From Halobacillus sp. Nhm2S1 (GTDB taxonomy: Bacteria > Bacillota > Bacilli > Bacillales > Halobacillaceae): a DNA stretch of 64,000 nt. Position 1 is the first letter of the stretch, and each line of letters begins with the position of its first letter. The notes below the pieces were generated by a model. It was given only the letters and a program-made list of their open reading frames with translations. It was not told the DNA's origin and did not search any database. The position numbers were made by a program, and so were the translations under genes. Location: the NCBI RefSeq assembly GCF_019599545.1, contig NZ_JAIEZV010000003.1, forward strand, positions 248,001-312,000, in the 5' to 3' direction. Below are positions 47,153-55,972 of the stretch, in pieces.

Positions 47153-47557
47153 TCACAATTCTTCTGCTTCTACTTCTTCCTCTTTCCCTGTTTCCATTTG
47201 TACTCCGACAATGTGGACATTGATCTCATTAATATCAAGTGCTGTCATGTTTTTAAGCGCTTGCCTTGTGTTGTCCTGGATTTTTTGTGCAGTGTCAGGT
47301 ATGGAAATTCCATAGTCCATGACTACATATGCATCAATTAATATGCCATTCTCAGTGAGCTCCACTTTCACGCCTTTTCCGTGGTTTTTCTTACCCAGGC
47401 GCTCAGCCACGCCAGATGCGAAATTGCCTCTCATAGAAGCAACACCGGCCACTTCAGAAACAGCGATTCCAGCGATCACTTCAATGACTTCAGGAGCAAT
47501 CTCGATGTTACCTAATGTCGATCCATCTGTCACATTCAACAATTGCTTATCACTCAC
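47153..47557 (-). CDS. yqhY: Asp23/Gls24 family protein YqhY
   Basis: The 134-residue Asp23 family protein shows LGNIEIAPEVIEVIAGIAVSEV, the characteristic repeat-like core, and ALDINEINVHIVGVQ. In B. subtilis YqhY lies beside accBC, and its loss disturbs malonyl-CoA supply, suggesting modulation of acetyl-CoA carboxylase. AAAGGAG lies eight bases before a GTG at 47557; the GTG at 47566 touches the ribosome site and is rejected. Confidence 0.92.
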   Translation of the reverse strand: MSDKQLLNVTDGSTLGNIEIAPEVIEVIAGIAVSEVAGVASMRGNFASGVAERLGKKNHGKGVKVELTENGILIDAYVVMDYGISIPDTAQKIQDNTRQALKNMTALDINEINVHIVGVQMETGKEEEVEAEEL

Positions 47558-47572
47558 AATGACCACTCCTTT

Positions 47573-48931
47573 TTATGATTCATCCTTCATTATAGTATAT
47601 TTCTCTAAAAACTTTGTGTTAAAGTCTCCGCCAACAAACACCTCATGTTCCATCATCCGTTGGTGGAATGGGATGGTTGTGTGTACACCTTCAATAACAA
47701 ATTCATCGAGGGCACGCTTCATCCGGCGAATCGCTTCATCTCTATCACGACCATACGTAATCAGTTTAGCGACCATAGAATCATAATAAGGCGGAATCAT
47801 ATAACCAGGGTAAGCTGCTGAATCAACCCTTACACCCAGACCACCTGGAGGTAGGTACATATCGATCTTCCCAGCCGAAGGCATAAAGTTTTTGTGCGGG
47901 TTTTCCGCATTGATCCTGCATTCAATGGACCAACCTTCAAATTCAATGTCTTCTTGCTTAAAGGAAAGTTCATGGTTATCTGCAATCAACAACATTTCTT
48001 TAATCAAGTCTACACCTGTCACCATTTCCGTCACAGGGTGCTCAACTTGGATTCTTGTATTCATTTCCATAAAGTAGAAAGAATCATCTTCTTTGTCATA
48101 GATAAACTCAACGGTACCTGCGCCCGAATAGTTTACGGCAAGAGCAGCTTTCACTGCAGCATCTCCCATTTTGGCACGCATGGCTTCAGAAATAGCAGGG
48201 GACGGTGTCTCCTCAATCAGCTTCTGAAGGCGGCGTTGAATCGTACAATCCCTTTCACCAAGGTGAACAGCGTTCCCATGGTTATCAGCAAGAACTTGGA
48301 TTTCTACGTGGCGGAAATCTTCAATGAATTTCTCGATATAGACCCCAGGATTTCCGAAAGCAGTTTCTGCTTCCTGCTGGGTCATACGAATCCCTTTTTT
48401 CAAATCTTCCTCATTGCGGGCTACACGGATTCCTTTTCCTCCACCGCCTGCTGTTGCTTTAATAATGACCGGGTAACCGATCTCTTCAGCAACTTTCAAC
48501 CCATCTTCTTCATCTTTAATAATGCCCGCTGAGCCAGGAACAACTGGTACTCCTGCTTCTCTCATCGTTTCACGAGCGACGTCCTTCGTCCCCATCTTTT
48601 GGATGGCGTAAGAGGAAGGTCCAATAAAAGTAATGTTACACTCTTCACACATCTCAGCGAACTCTGCATTTTCGGAAAGGAACCCGTAACCTGGATGGAT
48701 CGCATCTGTTTCCGTTAATGTAGCTACACTCATAATGTTCGTGTAATTCAAATAACTGTCCTTACTCAGCGTCGGACCGACACAATACGCTTCGTCAGCC
48801 ATCTGGACGTGCAACGCTTCTTTATCGGCTTCAGAATAAACCGCTACGGTTTCAATCCCCATCTCTTTGCAAGCGCGGATGACCCGGACAGCGATTTCTC
48901 CTCTGTTTGCTATCAGAACTTTTTTAATCAA
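47573..48931 (-). CDS. accC: acetyl-CoA carboxylase biotin carboxylase subunit
   Basis: The 452-residue ATP-grasp enzyme carboxylates biotin on AccB. Seen: VLIANRGEIAVRVIRACKE, the glycine-rich ATP loop KATAGGGGKGIRVA, ERDCTIQRRLQKLIEE, MEMNTRIQVEHPVTEMVTG with catalytic Glu and Arg, and a final domain to residue 452. It starts with TTG. It follows accB by 16 bases. It might also serve the propionyl-CoA carboxyltransferase, but that is speculation. Confidence 0.96.
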   Translation of the reverse strand: MIKKVLIANRGEIAVRVIRACKEMGIETVAVYSEADKEALHVQMADEAYCVGPTLSKDSYLNYTNIMSVATLTETDAIHPGYGFLSENAEFAEMCEECNITFIGPSSYAIQKMGTKDVARETMREAGVPVVPGSAGIIKDEEDGLKVAEEIGYPVIIKATAGGGGKGIRVARNEEDLKKGIRMTQQEAETAFGNPGVYIEKFIEDFRHVEIQVLADNHGNAVHLGERDCTIQRRLQKLIEETPSPAISEAMRAKMGDAAVKAALAVNYSGAGTVEFIYDKEDDSFYFMEMNTRIQVEHPVTEMVTGVDLIKEMLLIADNHELSFKQEDIEFEGWSIECRINAENPHKNFMPSAGKIDMYLPPGGLGVRVDSAAYPGYMIPPYYDSMVAKLITYGRDRDEAIRRMKRALDEFVIEGVHTTIPFHQRMMEHEVFVGGDFNTKFLEKYTIMKDES

Positions 48932-48947
48932 CGTCTCAAACCCCCGT

Positions 48948-49454
48948 TTACTTGGACTTCACGCGGAACAACGGCTGACCATATTCCACTAATTCACCGT
49001 CTTTAACGAGAATCTCAACGATCTCTCCAGAAACTTCCGCTTCAATCTCATTAAATAATTTCATGGCTTCAACGATACAGACGACGGAATCTTCTTTTAC
49101 TGTATCTCCGACTTTTACATACACATCCTCTTCAGGGGAAGGAGATGCATAGAAAGTTCCGACCATTGGTGATTTCACCTCTGCGTCATAATCGGCATTT
49201 CCTTGTGCTTTTGGAGCTTCATTCTCAGCTGTTTCTTCTTTCACTTCTTGTTTTGGTGCTTGCTCAACTTCTTGTTTTGGCTCTGGTTTTGCCGGAGCCT
49301 GTACAGGTTGTTGAACTTGTACAGGTTCAGAAACAACCTGTCCCTGTGGCTTCTTCATGTGAACTTTTGTTCCGTTTGCTTCATAAGAAAACTCATCAAT
49401 ATTGGACTGATCAATCAACTTAATGATTTCTCTGATTTCTTGTACCTTTAGCAT
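48948..49454 (-). CDS. accB: acetyl-CoA carboxylase biotin carboxyl carrier protein
   Basis: The 168-residue protein has an N-terminal segment ([21 protein letters not shown]), a long linker rich in Glu, Pro, Gln and Ala, and a biotinyl domain with the modified lysine in [20 protein letters not shown] precedes the ATG at 49454; a GTG at 49463 overlaps it. A -10-like TATAAT and a FapR-like half-site are just upstream, pointing to lipid-responsive control of accBC-yqhY. Confidence 0.95.
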   Translation of the reverse strand: MLKVQEIREIIKLIDQSNIDEFSYEANGTKVHMKKPQGQVVSEPVQVQQPVQAPAKPEPKQEVEQAPKQEVKEETAENEAPKAQGNADYDAEVKSPMVGTFYASPSPEEDVYVKVGDTVKEDSVVCIVEAMKLFNEIEAEVSGEIVEILVKDGELVEYGQPLFRVKSK

Positions 49455-49486
49455 TTGTGGCACCCCTCTTATGTAAAGTTACTTTT

Positions 49487-49502
49487 TATAAACTGGTACT
49501 AA
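49487..49502 (-). promoter_or_regulatory. possible FapR operator upstream of accB
   Basis: TTAGTACC on the minus strand (49495-49502) equals one half of the FapR operator; the other half (AGTTTATAA) is degenerate. It lies just downstream of a TATAAT at 49519-49524, where FapR sites normally sit. Confidence 0.35.
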
Positions 49503-49626
49503 TACCTCTTCATATTCTATTATACATTACCACCTCCCTGCAACTCGCTACAAGAATAACTTCCAGTAATATTCTGACAACTATCCCATCACCCCACCTT
49601 TATTCCATATTAGCTTCCTATTCTTT

Positions 49627-49663
49627 GAAGACTCAGTTTCGAGACTTTTGTTGAGTGGATGGG
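49627..49663 (+). repeat. dispersed repeat, copy B
   Basis: It matches 32412-32447, with an identical final 18 bases (TTTTGTTGAGTGGATGGG). Here it runs straight into a GC-rich element. Confidence 0.6.
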
Positions 49664-49810
49664 GTTGAGGGGGAATGGCTCACTTTCCGCGGGGCCCCAC
49701 ACGAGGCGGGGTCGTCCGATGTTGGCACAGGACGTGCCGAACTTAATCGAACTTCCTCTAATCTTTTGAGCCTCCTCGGACTGCGTCCCGTGGGGTCTCA
49801 CCATGCACTT
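49664..49810. repeat. GC-rich intergenic repeat remnant
   Basis: CTCACTTTCCGCGGGGCC and GAGCCTCCTCGGACTGC...GTGGGGTCTCACC resemble the two halves of the intergenic repeats (TTTCCGCGGG ... GAGCCTCCTCG ... GGGGTCTC) common in Bacillaceae. About 65 bases of unrelated DNA separate the halves. No gene is present between 49464 and 49904. Confidence 0.5.
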
Positions 49811-49849
49811 TTTTCTTCTTCGATATCCGGTTCCGATGCCTAATGAAGG

Positions 49850-49891
49850 GAAAAAATAAGAAAACCTCACTCCTTTATTAAGGAGTGAGGC
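49850..49891 (-). terminator. terminator after the spoIIIA operon
   Basis: CCTCACTCCTT and AAGGAGTGAGG pair around TATT, with a T-rich tail on the minus strand. Confidence 0.9.
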
Positions 49892-49904
49892 TTTTGTTTC
49901 ATTT

Positions 49905-50456
49905 TCAGCCTGCTGGCTGGAATTGTACTTGGACTTCTTTCTTCCCGAATTCGTCAGATACCATTTGAATGATGTTGTTCGTTTCTGTTTTCGATAACTC
50001 ATCCGCTTTTACTGTAACGTGGACGACGTCATCTTCAGCCCTTACGAGGACATCATCGTAAGAAGCACTTGCACGGATGGTATTTTCAATGATGGATTCT
50101 TTGGATTGATTTGCTTTGATTGTCTCCATTTTTTCTAAGGCTTCATTTTTCTCTTCTGTACTAAAGTCACTGGAGGCAACGATTTCGGATAATTGTTCCT
50201 GCATTTGATCACGTTGATTCTGCATATCCAGACGAATGGCTGAGAAAAGTTCATCGGTAGAAATTTGCGATATGACGGTGCCATCACCTGTCGTTTCTAC
50301 GCCTTCTTGTCCAGCAGCGTCTTCCGTGATCTCTGCCCATTCATCTTCCTGTATAAAAGCCATTTCACCATTGTCCGGGGATGTCATGTAATATACGCTT
50401 AGAACAATCAAGAGACTCAACATTGTCAACAACCAAACCGTTTGTTTTTTAACCAA
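49905..50456 (-). CDS. spoIIIAH: stage III sporulation protein AH
   Basis: The 183-residue mother-cell protein has an N-terminal membrane anchor (TVWLLTMLSLLIVLSVYYM) and an extracellular YscJ/FliF-like ring domain. It pairs with SpoIIQ of the forespore to form the channel across the intermembrane space. The acidic stretch after the anchor and a C-terminal ring-building part (SYDDVLVRAEDDVVHVTVKADEL) are visible. It is the last gene of the operon, followed by a strong terminator. Confidence 0.93.
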   Translation of the reverse strand: MVKKQTVWLLTMLSLLIVLSVYYMTSPDNGEMAFIQEDEWAEITEDAAGQEGVETTGDGTVISQISTDELFSAIRLDMQNQRDQMQEQLSEIVASSDFSTEEKNEALEKMETIKANQSKESIIENTIRASASYDDVLVRAEDDVVHVTVKADELSKTETNNIIQMVSDEFGKKEVQVQFQPAG

Positions 50457-50468
50457 AGTAACCCCTCC

Positions 50469-51098
50469 TTATTGTTTAGGCAAGACAGAAATCCTGTGAG
50501 TCGGGACATCCAAAACTCTAGAGACAGCTTCCACCACCCACGCTTTCACCTGCATTTGATCGACCCCCTCGGCTGTTACGAAAACCCCGCTTACGTCTGG
50601 CTTAGATGTCTGCGTTAGCAGCGGAACTTCCCGATCGCCTTGACGGACGAGAACTAGCTGCTGTTCTCTCGAATAATCCTCAATTTCACGTTCGCCTCCG
50701 TTCTTATCATTTTCCTTGGTGGTTTGTTTTCCGACGATTAAATTTTTATCGTACACTTTTTTATGTGTCGATGACAGATTGATCATGATGTCCACAGCAC
50801 TTACTCCTTGTATGTTTTCAAGAAGAGGTTTGAGTTGTTTTTCATATTCAGCTTCCAACTGTGAAATAGAGTCCGTCATTTCTGGGGCTTGTGCAGCCGA
50901 GGCGCCTTCACCCGATTGACTTTGGACATTCCCTTCATCTAGAGCCGGTGAAGGAGAATCATTCGGCTGAAACCAATTGCTTGTTAAAATAATGAGCACT
51001 CCAATAATACCAATGGCAATTAAGTACTTCGTTTTATTCAGCTTTCTCCCCTCTTTGTTTGATAGAGGTTCCGTCAGCTTGTTCCACCATTTATTCAT
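50469..51098 (-). CDS. spoIIIAG: stage III sporulation protein AG
   Basis: The 209-residue protein has a cytoplasmic N-terminus, one membrane helix (YLIAIGIIGVLIILTSNWF) and a large outer domain related to secretion-ring proteins, which forms a big ring in the engulfment channel. VDIMINLSSTHKKVYDKN and the C-terminal VSRVLDVPTHRISVLPKQ are typical. The ATG at 51098 is six bases from GGGAGG. It overlaps the end of spoIIIAF by eight bases. Confidence 0.92.
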   Translation of the reverse strand: MNKWWNKLTEPLSNKEGRKLNKTKYLIAIGIIGVLIILTSNWFQPNDSPSPALDEGNVQSQSGEGASAAQAPEMTDSISQLEAEYEKQLKPLLENIQGVSAVDIMINLSSTHKKVYDKNLIVGKQTTKENDKNGGEREIEDYSREQQLVLVRQGDREVPLLTQTSKPDVSGVFVTAEGVDQMQVKAWVVEAVSRVLDVPTHRISVLPKQ

Positions 51099-51690
51099 CC
51101 TCATCCTCCCAGCGGATAATGATTTGTTCTTGGTTTAAGTCGAGATAGTCAGCGACCCATTTAAGTAATTCCGGATCTTGCTTCTCTTCTTCTGTTTCAC
51201 CTTCCATAATAGAGATCTCTACATCTTCGACCGACTGGGTCAGTTCATCACGTGAAACCGTGAGGGTCAGCTTGTCCAACGATTCCAAACTGTAGGGTTG
51301 TTGATGGAAGCTCATTTCAGCATCGACGAGAACCAGGTTTTGTTCTTCTTTTAATGGTGTTTCAATTTCAGCTGCGAGAGCCTTGGTAACTTGTTCTAAT
51401 TTATATGCATCTTGTCCGGCGAGTATTTCATTTTTCTTTGATTCTACGTTTTCATCAAAAACTTCTGCATCCAATTGTTGCTGCATGGTCAAGTCTGCCT
51501 GTTGGACAAGGCGATCAGGATCAATATTCAAAATTTGTAAAAGTGGCCCCAGAAAGATCAGCAGTAACAAAATAGACAATACCAGACGAGCGTATTTCTT
51601 CATGACCCCGGAAGGGAGAAGTGCATCAGCTACCATTGCCAATAAAAGAAACAGGACAATTTTTGTAATCCACTCAATGAGATACTCCAT
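51091..51690 (-). CDS. spoIIIAF: stage III sporulation protein AF
   Basis: The 199-residue protein has two N-terminal membrane helices (IVLFLLLAMVADALLP and LVLSILLLLIFLGPLL) and an outer domain thought to form a ring-building fold in the SpoIIIA-SpoIIQ complex. GGGTGG lies before the ATG at 51690. It is tightly packed between spoIIIAE and spoIIIAG. Confidence 0.9.
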   Translation of the reverse strand: MEYLIEWITKIVLFLLLAMVADALLPSGVMKKYARLVLSILLLLIFLGPLLQILNIDPDRLVQQADLTMQQQLDAEVFDENVESKKNEILAGQDAYKLEQVTKALAAEIETPLKEEQNLVLVDAEMSFHQQPYSLESLDKLTLTVSRDELTQSVEDVEISIMEGETEEEKQDPELLKWVADYLDLNQEQIIIRWEDEDE

Positions 51691-51700
51691 GTTCACCACC

Positions 51701-52873
51701 CTATCTGACCATCATCGTTATGTTGCTAGCCGCCACCATAATGACGATAACGAGAAAAAACATCATAGAAACCATTAATAGTGCTGCGAATATATAAAAA
51801 ATATGCCTGCTGACAACATCCATCGCCTGAATAATCGGCCCGTCCCCCAGGGGCTGAAGAAGGGCTGCTGCTATTTTATAGATGAGCGCAATGGCTAAAA
51901 CTTTTATAGCTGGAAATACTGCAATACCAAGTAATATCACCACACCGGCAATACCTAGTGTGTTTTTTAACACAAGGGATGCTCCAAGGATTGTGTCGGT
52001 GGCATCTGTAAACAACCTTCCCACCACAGGTACGAAATTACCTGTGACAAAACGAGCCGTTTTCATCGTAATTCCGTCCTGTACCGCCGTCACTGTTCCC
52101 TGGACAGAGATCACTCCAAGAAATATGGTTAAAAATACACCCATGATTGCCATTCCGGTTTTCCTAAGAAGTTCAGCCAATTGGTCTACTTTATATGTCT
52201 CATTCAAACTCCCAACAATCAGCAAAAGCGCGGAGGAGGCAAACAATGGGATGAGTAAGTACTTGACCAACAAGCCACTGGACTGGACAAGTGCAATAAT
52301 AATAGGATGAAAAAAGGAAATCGACATCAAGTGACTAAATGAAGCCATGATCCCAAGCAGAAGGGGAATCAACCCGATCATAAAGCTGCTCATTCGTTCT
52401 ATGGCCCCAAGCGTGTATTCAATTACCTGCCGGAAGCTCTCAAGAGCAAGTGTCAATAAAACAAGGTAGACCACCATGTACGCAATCTTACTTACTACAG
52501 AATTTTCGAATGCAGACTGCACCGAATGAAGCAAAGTACTGAACAGTGTCAAAAACAGTAGTGAAGCTAGCAATTTTCCGTTGAGGAGAAGTTCATGGAA
52601 AAAGAATTCCAGAATACCAGAAAACCAACCGGATGATTGAACGGAACTTTCACTTTGAATGAATTCACGGAAATTATTCGTATGAAAGCTAGGCAGGTAA
52701 TCTCCATACTGTTGATTCAATTGATTCCAGCTTTCCTCCAACTCTTCTGTAGATACCTGGTCGAGCATGGATATATCAGCATCTGCAGGGGCTGGGGAGG
52801 GAGACGCAGCAACGATGATTGGAGAGTTCAAGCAACCGATTATGATTAGACAACACAACACGAGCCGTTTCAT
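51701..52873 (-). CDS. spoIIIAE: stage III sporulation protein AE
   Basis: The 390-residue polytopic membrane protein starts with a cleavable-type signal (LVLCCLIIIGCLNSPIIVAASPSP) and has around eight membrane helices after residue 95. It is the putative core channel or transporter component of the SpoIIIA complex that supports forespore sigma-G activity. The VPVVGRLFTDATDTILGAS and LGDGPIIQAMDVVSRHI stretches are conserved in the family. Confidence 0.92.
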   Translation of the reverse strand: MKRLVLCCLIIIGCLNSPIIVAASPSPAPADADISMLDQVSTEELEESWNQLNQQYGDYLPSFHTNNFREFIQSESSVQSSGWFSGILEFFFHELLLNGKLLASLLFLTLFSTLLHSVQSAFENSVVSKIAYMVVYLVLLTLALESFRQVIEYTLGAIERMSSFMIGLIPLLLGIMASFSHLMSISFFHPIIIALVQSSGLLVKYLLIPLFASSALLLIVGSLNETYKVDQLAELLRKTGMAIMGVFLTIFLGVISVQGTVTAVQDGITMKTARFVTGNFVPVVGRLFTDATDTILGASLVLKNTLGIAGVVILLGIAVFPAIKVLAIALIYKIAAALLQPLGDGPIIQAMDVVSRHIFYIFAALLMVSMMFFLVIVIMVAASNITMMVR

Positions 52874-52892
52874 GGCATCCCTCCCAAGTTTC

Positions 52893-53285
52893 CTATGCCC
52901 CTGGAATAAAATTCAATATGGTCTCAATCACAGCTGTCACAATCGGTATAGCAAGCATTAAGATGAACAATTTCCCTGCAAGTTCCACTTTAGAAGCCAA
53001 GGAATTTAGTCCGGCATCTCGAATTAGTTGAGCTCCAAATTCTGCGATATAGGCAATACCAATAATTTTTAATATGGTCTTGAAGTACACAGGTTCGACC
53101 TGGGCCTTTTCTGCCATGTAAGACAACAGGGAAAAGATATGCCTGACCTGATCAAGGATGGTTAAGAACAAGATGATGACTGTGAATAAAAGGAGAAGAA
53201 AAGCGACCGAAGACTTGTGTTCCTTTAAGAGTAAGATCAACAAAGCCGCCACTAATCCTAAGGAAACAATTTGAATAATATCCAT
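52893..53285 (-). CDS. spoIIIAD: stage III sporulation protein AD
   Basis: The 130-residue membrane protein has about four helices, beginning IIQIVSLGLVAALLILLLKE and ending IPIVTAVIETILNFIPG. It is related to SpoIIIAC and acts as a membrane component of the channel. It starts four bases after the spoIIIAC stop. Confidence 0.92.
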   Translation of the reverse strand: MDIIQIVSLGLVAALLILLLKEHKSSVAFLLLLFTVIILFLTILDQVRHIFSLLSYMAEKAQVEPVYFKTILKIIGIAYIAEFGAQLIRDAGLNSLASKVELAGKLFILMLAIPIVTAVIETILNFIPGA

Positions 53286-53288
53286 GAG

Positions 53289-53495
53289 TTACCCCTGGTA
53301 AAGAAAAACAGACTTGATTTGTTGAAACAGATCGGCGAGCCTGTGGAGAACGATAAATAATACTATGATGAAACCTGTCAAAGTCACAGCCTGTGCAATC
53401 TCTTCTTTTCCCATCTGTTTCAAGATGCTATGGATCATCGCGACAATAATACCGACACCAGCTATTTGGAATAATATCGTTGCATCTTGGAGCAC
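53289..53495 (-). CDS. spoIIIAC: stage III sporulation protein AC
   Basis: This 68-residue protein with two membrane helices has ILFQIAGVGIIVAMIHSILKQMGK at the N-terminus and DLFQQIKSVFLYQG at the end, as in B. subtilis. The start is a GTG at 53495: GGGGGAAGAGG lies before it and the length equals that of the B. subtilis protein. The ten-codon extension to the ATG at 53525 is rejected. Confidence 0.92.
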   Translation of the reverse strand: MLQDATILFQIAGVGIIVAMIHSILKQMGKEEIAQAVTLTGFIIVLFIVLHRLADLFQQIKSVFLYQG

Positions 53496-53544
53496 AATGC
53501 CTCTTCCCCCTTTTATAAAATCCATATAGACCTTGCTAAACCAT

Positions 53545-54054
53545 CTACATGATTAGAATGATGACGAGCAGCCCACTTAATATCCCCATCCCCTTCGCCA
53601 TCTTTTGATATTGATCACCGACTTCCAGGGCATCATGCAGTTCGCGGTCAAGGTGATGGATGGTGAGTTGAATCTGTTTTTGCTGCTGCTCCAGATCGTG
53701 CTGTCCAAGCGTCCTTCCAAACTGCATCAGAATTTCATATTCGTTTTTTGACAATGCGTTCAAAGACCAGTGTTTCTTTAACTGTTTGGACCATAAGGAA
53801 TAAAAGTCATCCCAAACCCCATTTTCGTTCAGAATCCCTTCAAAGAACTGATTAATGGGTTTCGGTAAATGTGTAGATAGATTCTCACAAACTTCCAGTA
53901 GCGAAGATTGTCCATAAACCATCTCTGCCTCTATCATCTGTAAAGCATTTTTCCATTGCCGAATGTGTCCCGGACGCTTCTTAAAACGAGAAGCCATATC
54001 AAACCCTGCCCAGGTCGTAACGGTCAATACGATGACGGCCCCGATCCATTGCAT
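53545..54054 (-). CDS. spoIIIAB: stage III sporulation protein AB
   Basis: The 169-residue protein resembles GspF-type platform proteins: an N-terminal helix (IGAVIVLTVTTWAGFDMA), a helical cytoplasmic part with LQMIEAEMVYGQSSLLEV, and a C-terminal helix (GILSGLLVIILIM). GGGAGGGG lies before the ATG at 54054. The start lies inside spoIIIAA, with a 56-base overlap. Confidence 0.92.
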   Translation of the reverse strand: MQWIGAVIVLTVTTWAGFDMASRFKKRPGHIRQWKNALQMIEAEMVYGQSSLLEVCENLSTHLPKPINQFFEGILNENGVWDDFYSLWSKQLKKHWSLNALSKNEYEILMQFGRTLGQHDLEQQQKQIQLTIHHLDRELHDALEVGDQYQKMAKGMGILSGLLVIILIM

Positions 54055-54976
54055 GCGATCCCCTCCCCTTGCCTTGAATCAGTAGTTCTCCCGATTGATC
54101 GAGTACTGTCCAATTCCTTTCTGTTTGAGGTGACATCCGGTCCAGGACGAGGTAGCGTTGAAACACTTTCTCCTCCATCAATTGTTTGGCTGATGGCCGC
54201 TTCTTTACACCTGAAAAACTTTGACCATGAATACTGCAAATAACTTCAACCCCTGTATAAGTCGCCTCTCGGACCGCTTCTGCATCTTTTTGTCCACCAA
54301 TTTCGTCTACAATTAACACCTCAGGTGACATAGAACGGATCATCATCATCATGCCTTCTGCTTTAGGGCAAGCATCCATCACATCTGTACGGAACCCTAC
54401 ATCCAGTTGAGGAACACCCCTCATACTTGCTGCAATTTCGGAACGCTCGTCCACAATGGCCACTTTCGCCGCGCGATACCCTTGTTGATCAGATCCAATG
54501 TAACGCGCCAATTCCCGCAGGAGTGTGGTTTTTCCTGATTGCGGAGGTCCGATGATCAGTGTACTCATCCAGCGCCCAGATTGATAAAGATGTGGAATGA
54601 GAGGGTCAATATTCCCGGATGTAGCTCTAGCAACTCTGATGTTCATAAAGGATATGTGCTTTAACGTTTCTACATGATCTTGATGAGTGTTTGTCTTACC
54701 AGCCAAACCTACCCTATGCCCACCCTCAATCGTAATAAATCCCTCTTTCAACTCTTCCTTGAAACGGTAGAGGGAGAACTGACTGATCTGATTTAGGACG
54801 AAAGAGAGATGCTCAACAGTCATCACTGCAGTCTCAATGGAGTCAACACAATTATTATCAAGAATCTCTATCGGACGACCGATCCTTAAACGGATCTCCT
54901 GCACACTCTTCCATCGGACCTCACTTTTTAAGAGATGTTGGATAGAGGGTGGAAACAAACGTATAATCTCCTTCAT
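53999..54976 (-). CDS. spoIIIAA: stage III sporulation protein AA (ATPase)
   Basis: The 325-residue secretion-type ATPase is thought to power the SpoIIIA channel. Walker A is GPPQSGKTTLLREL, Walker B AIVDERSEIA, followed by VLIVDEIGGQKDAEA. The C-terminal 18 or so residues (HAMDRGRHRIDRYDLGRV), reading into spoIIIAB, go beyond the 307 residues of the B. subtilis protein. The gene is first in the operon, with a sigma-E promoter upstream and AAAGGAG before the ATG. Confidence 0.94.
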   Translation of the reverse strand: MKEIIRLFPPSIQHLLKSEVRWKSVQEIRLRIGRPIEILDNNCVDSIETAVMTVEHLSFVLNQISQFSLYRFKEELKEGFITIEGGHRVGLAGKTNTHQDHVETLKHISFMNIRVARATSGNIDPLIPHLYQSGRWMSTLIIGPPQSGKTTLLRELARYIGSDQQGYRAAKVAIVDERSEIAASMRGVPQLDVGFRTDVMDACPKAEGMMMMIRSMSPEVLIVDEIGGQKDAEAVREATYTGVEVICSIHGQSFSGVKKRPSAKQLMEEKVFQRYLVLDRMSPQTERNWTVLDQSGELLIQGKGRGSHAMDRGRHRIDRYDLGRV

Positions 54977-55006
54977 CCTCTCCTACTCCTTTATTTGGTT
55001 TACTTC

Positions 55007-55036
55007 ATATGTATGTGCAGACTGAGAGCTTATGAC
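55007..55036 (-). promoter_or_regulatory. sigma-E promoter of the spoIIIA operon
   Basis: On the minus strand GTCATAA (55030-55036), 14 bases, then CATACATAT (55007-55015) match the sigma-E consensus (GTCATATT, CATACAAT). This fits mother-cell expression of spoIIIA. Confidence 0.8.
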
Positions 55037-55068
55037 TGTGAAATAGTATAAAACTAGAAGATTTTGAG

Positions 55069-55090
55069 AGAGGTAATAGAGAGGTAATAG
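55069..55090. repeat. 11-bp tandem duplication
   Basis: AGAGGTAATAG occurs twice without a gap, upstream of the spoIIIA promoter. The rest of 55037-55347 shows no gene. B. subtilis has yqhV in this place; I cannot find it here. Confidence 0.7.
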
Positions 55091-55347
55091 AGCGGTTGAT
55101 AGACACAGCGAAGACAAGCCTTAATCAATATATGTCCGTAGGTGTCCACCTTATTCCTAAGCTTTATACCACACTAAAGCAGAATGAACGAACATTTAAT
55201 TCCGAGACGTTTGTTTGAGTTTAGTTGTTCCGGGAGCAGGTTCGCTTTCCACTCAACATCTTCTAACACATGGATTCTGATATTGATTCTATAAGAAGAA
55301 AGTAGGAAAGAGTAAGGATCGCTCACGTTGGAATACAAAAATGTTTT

Positions 55348-55384
55348 CAAAAAAAAGAACTTGCCCTTTTGGACAAGTCCTTTT
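55348..55384 (-). terminator. terminator after efp
   Basis: On the minus strand GGACTTGTCC and GGGCAAGTTC pair around AAAA with one mismatch, followed by eight T. Confidence 0.88.
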
Positions 55385-55396
55385 TGAAGATCATAA

Positions 55397-55954
55397 TTAT
55401 GCACGGGATACGTATTTGCCATCTGTGGTACTAATGACCAACACTTCTCCTTCATTAATAAAGAAAGGTACTTGAACAGTAAGCCCCGTTTCAAGCGTTG
55501 CTGGCTTCGTACCTCCGCTTGCTGTATCACCCTTGATTCCAGGTTCCGTTTCTGTAACTTCCAGCTCAACGTTCTTCGGCAGTTCAACACCGATTGTTTC
55601 ACTTTCATAAGACTGGATTTGTACTTCCATGTTCTCTTTTAGATAGTTTAATTGGTCCTGGATGGTAGCTGTTGGAATTTCTACTTGCTCATAAGTCTCC
55701 ATATCCATGAACGCGTGCATATCACCATTCGCATAAAGATATTGCATCTTACGGTTTTCAATGTGAGCACGTTCTACTTTTTCACCGCCGCGGAATGTTT
55801 TTTCCTGAATATTCCCATTACGCAGGTTACGGAGTTTCGAACGAACAAAAGCCGCTCCTTTTCCTGGCTTTACGTGTTGGAAATCCATCACTTGCCAGAT
55901 ATCCCCATCCACTTCAATTGTCAGACCTGTACGAAAATCGTTTACTGAAATCAT
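55397..55954 (-). CDS. efp: elongation factor P
   Basis: The 185-residue translation factor relieves ribosome stalling at polyproline. [38 protein letters not shown] with the lysine at the tip loop (about residue 32), and the two OB domains ending [17 protein letters not shown] are visible. AGGAGG precedes the ATG. It follows pepQ by 18 bases in the aroQ-pepQ-efp row. Confidence 0.97.
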   Translation of the reverse strand: MISVNDFRTGLTIEVDGDIWQVMDFQHVKPGKGAAFVRSKLRNLRNGNIQEKTFRGGEKVERAHIENRKMQYLYANGDMHAFMDMETYEQVEIPTATIQDQLNYLKENMEVQIQSYESETIGVELPKNVELEVTETEPGIKGDTASGGTKPATLETGLTVQVPFFINEGEVLVISTTDGKYVSRA

Positions 55955-55972
55955 TTGACTTCCTCCTTTTAA

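Noticed and set aside
55174-55608. 144-codon minus-strand ORF overlapping efp
   Set aside because: It is a different frame of efp running into its terminator, and it has no family features.
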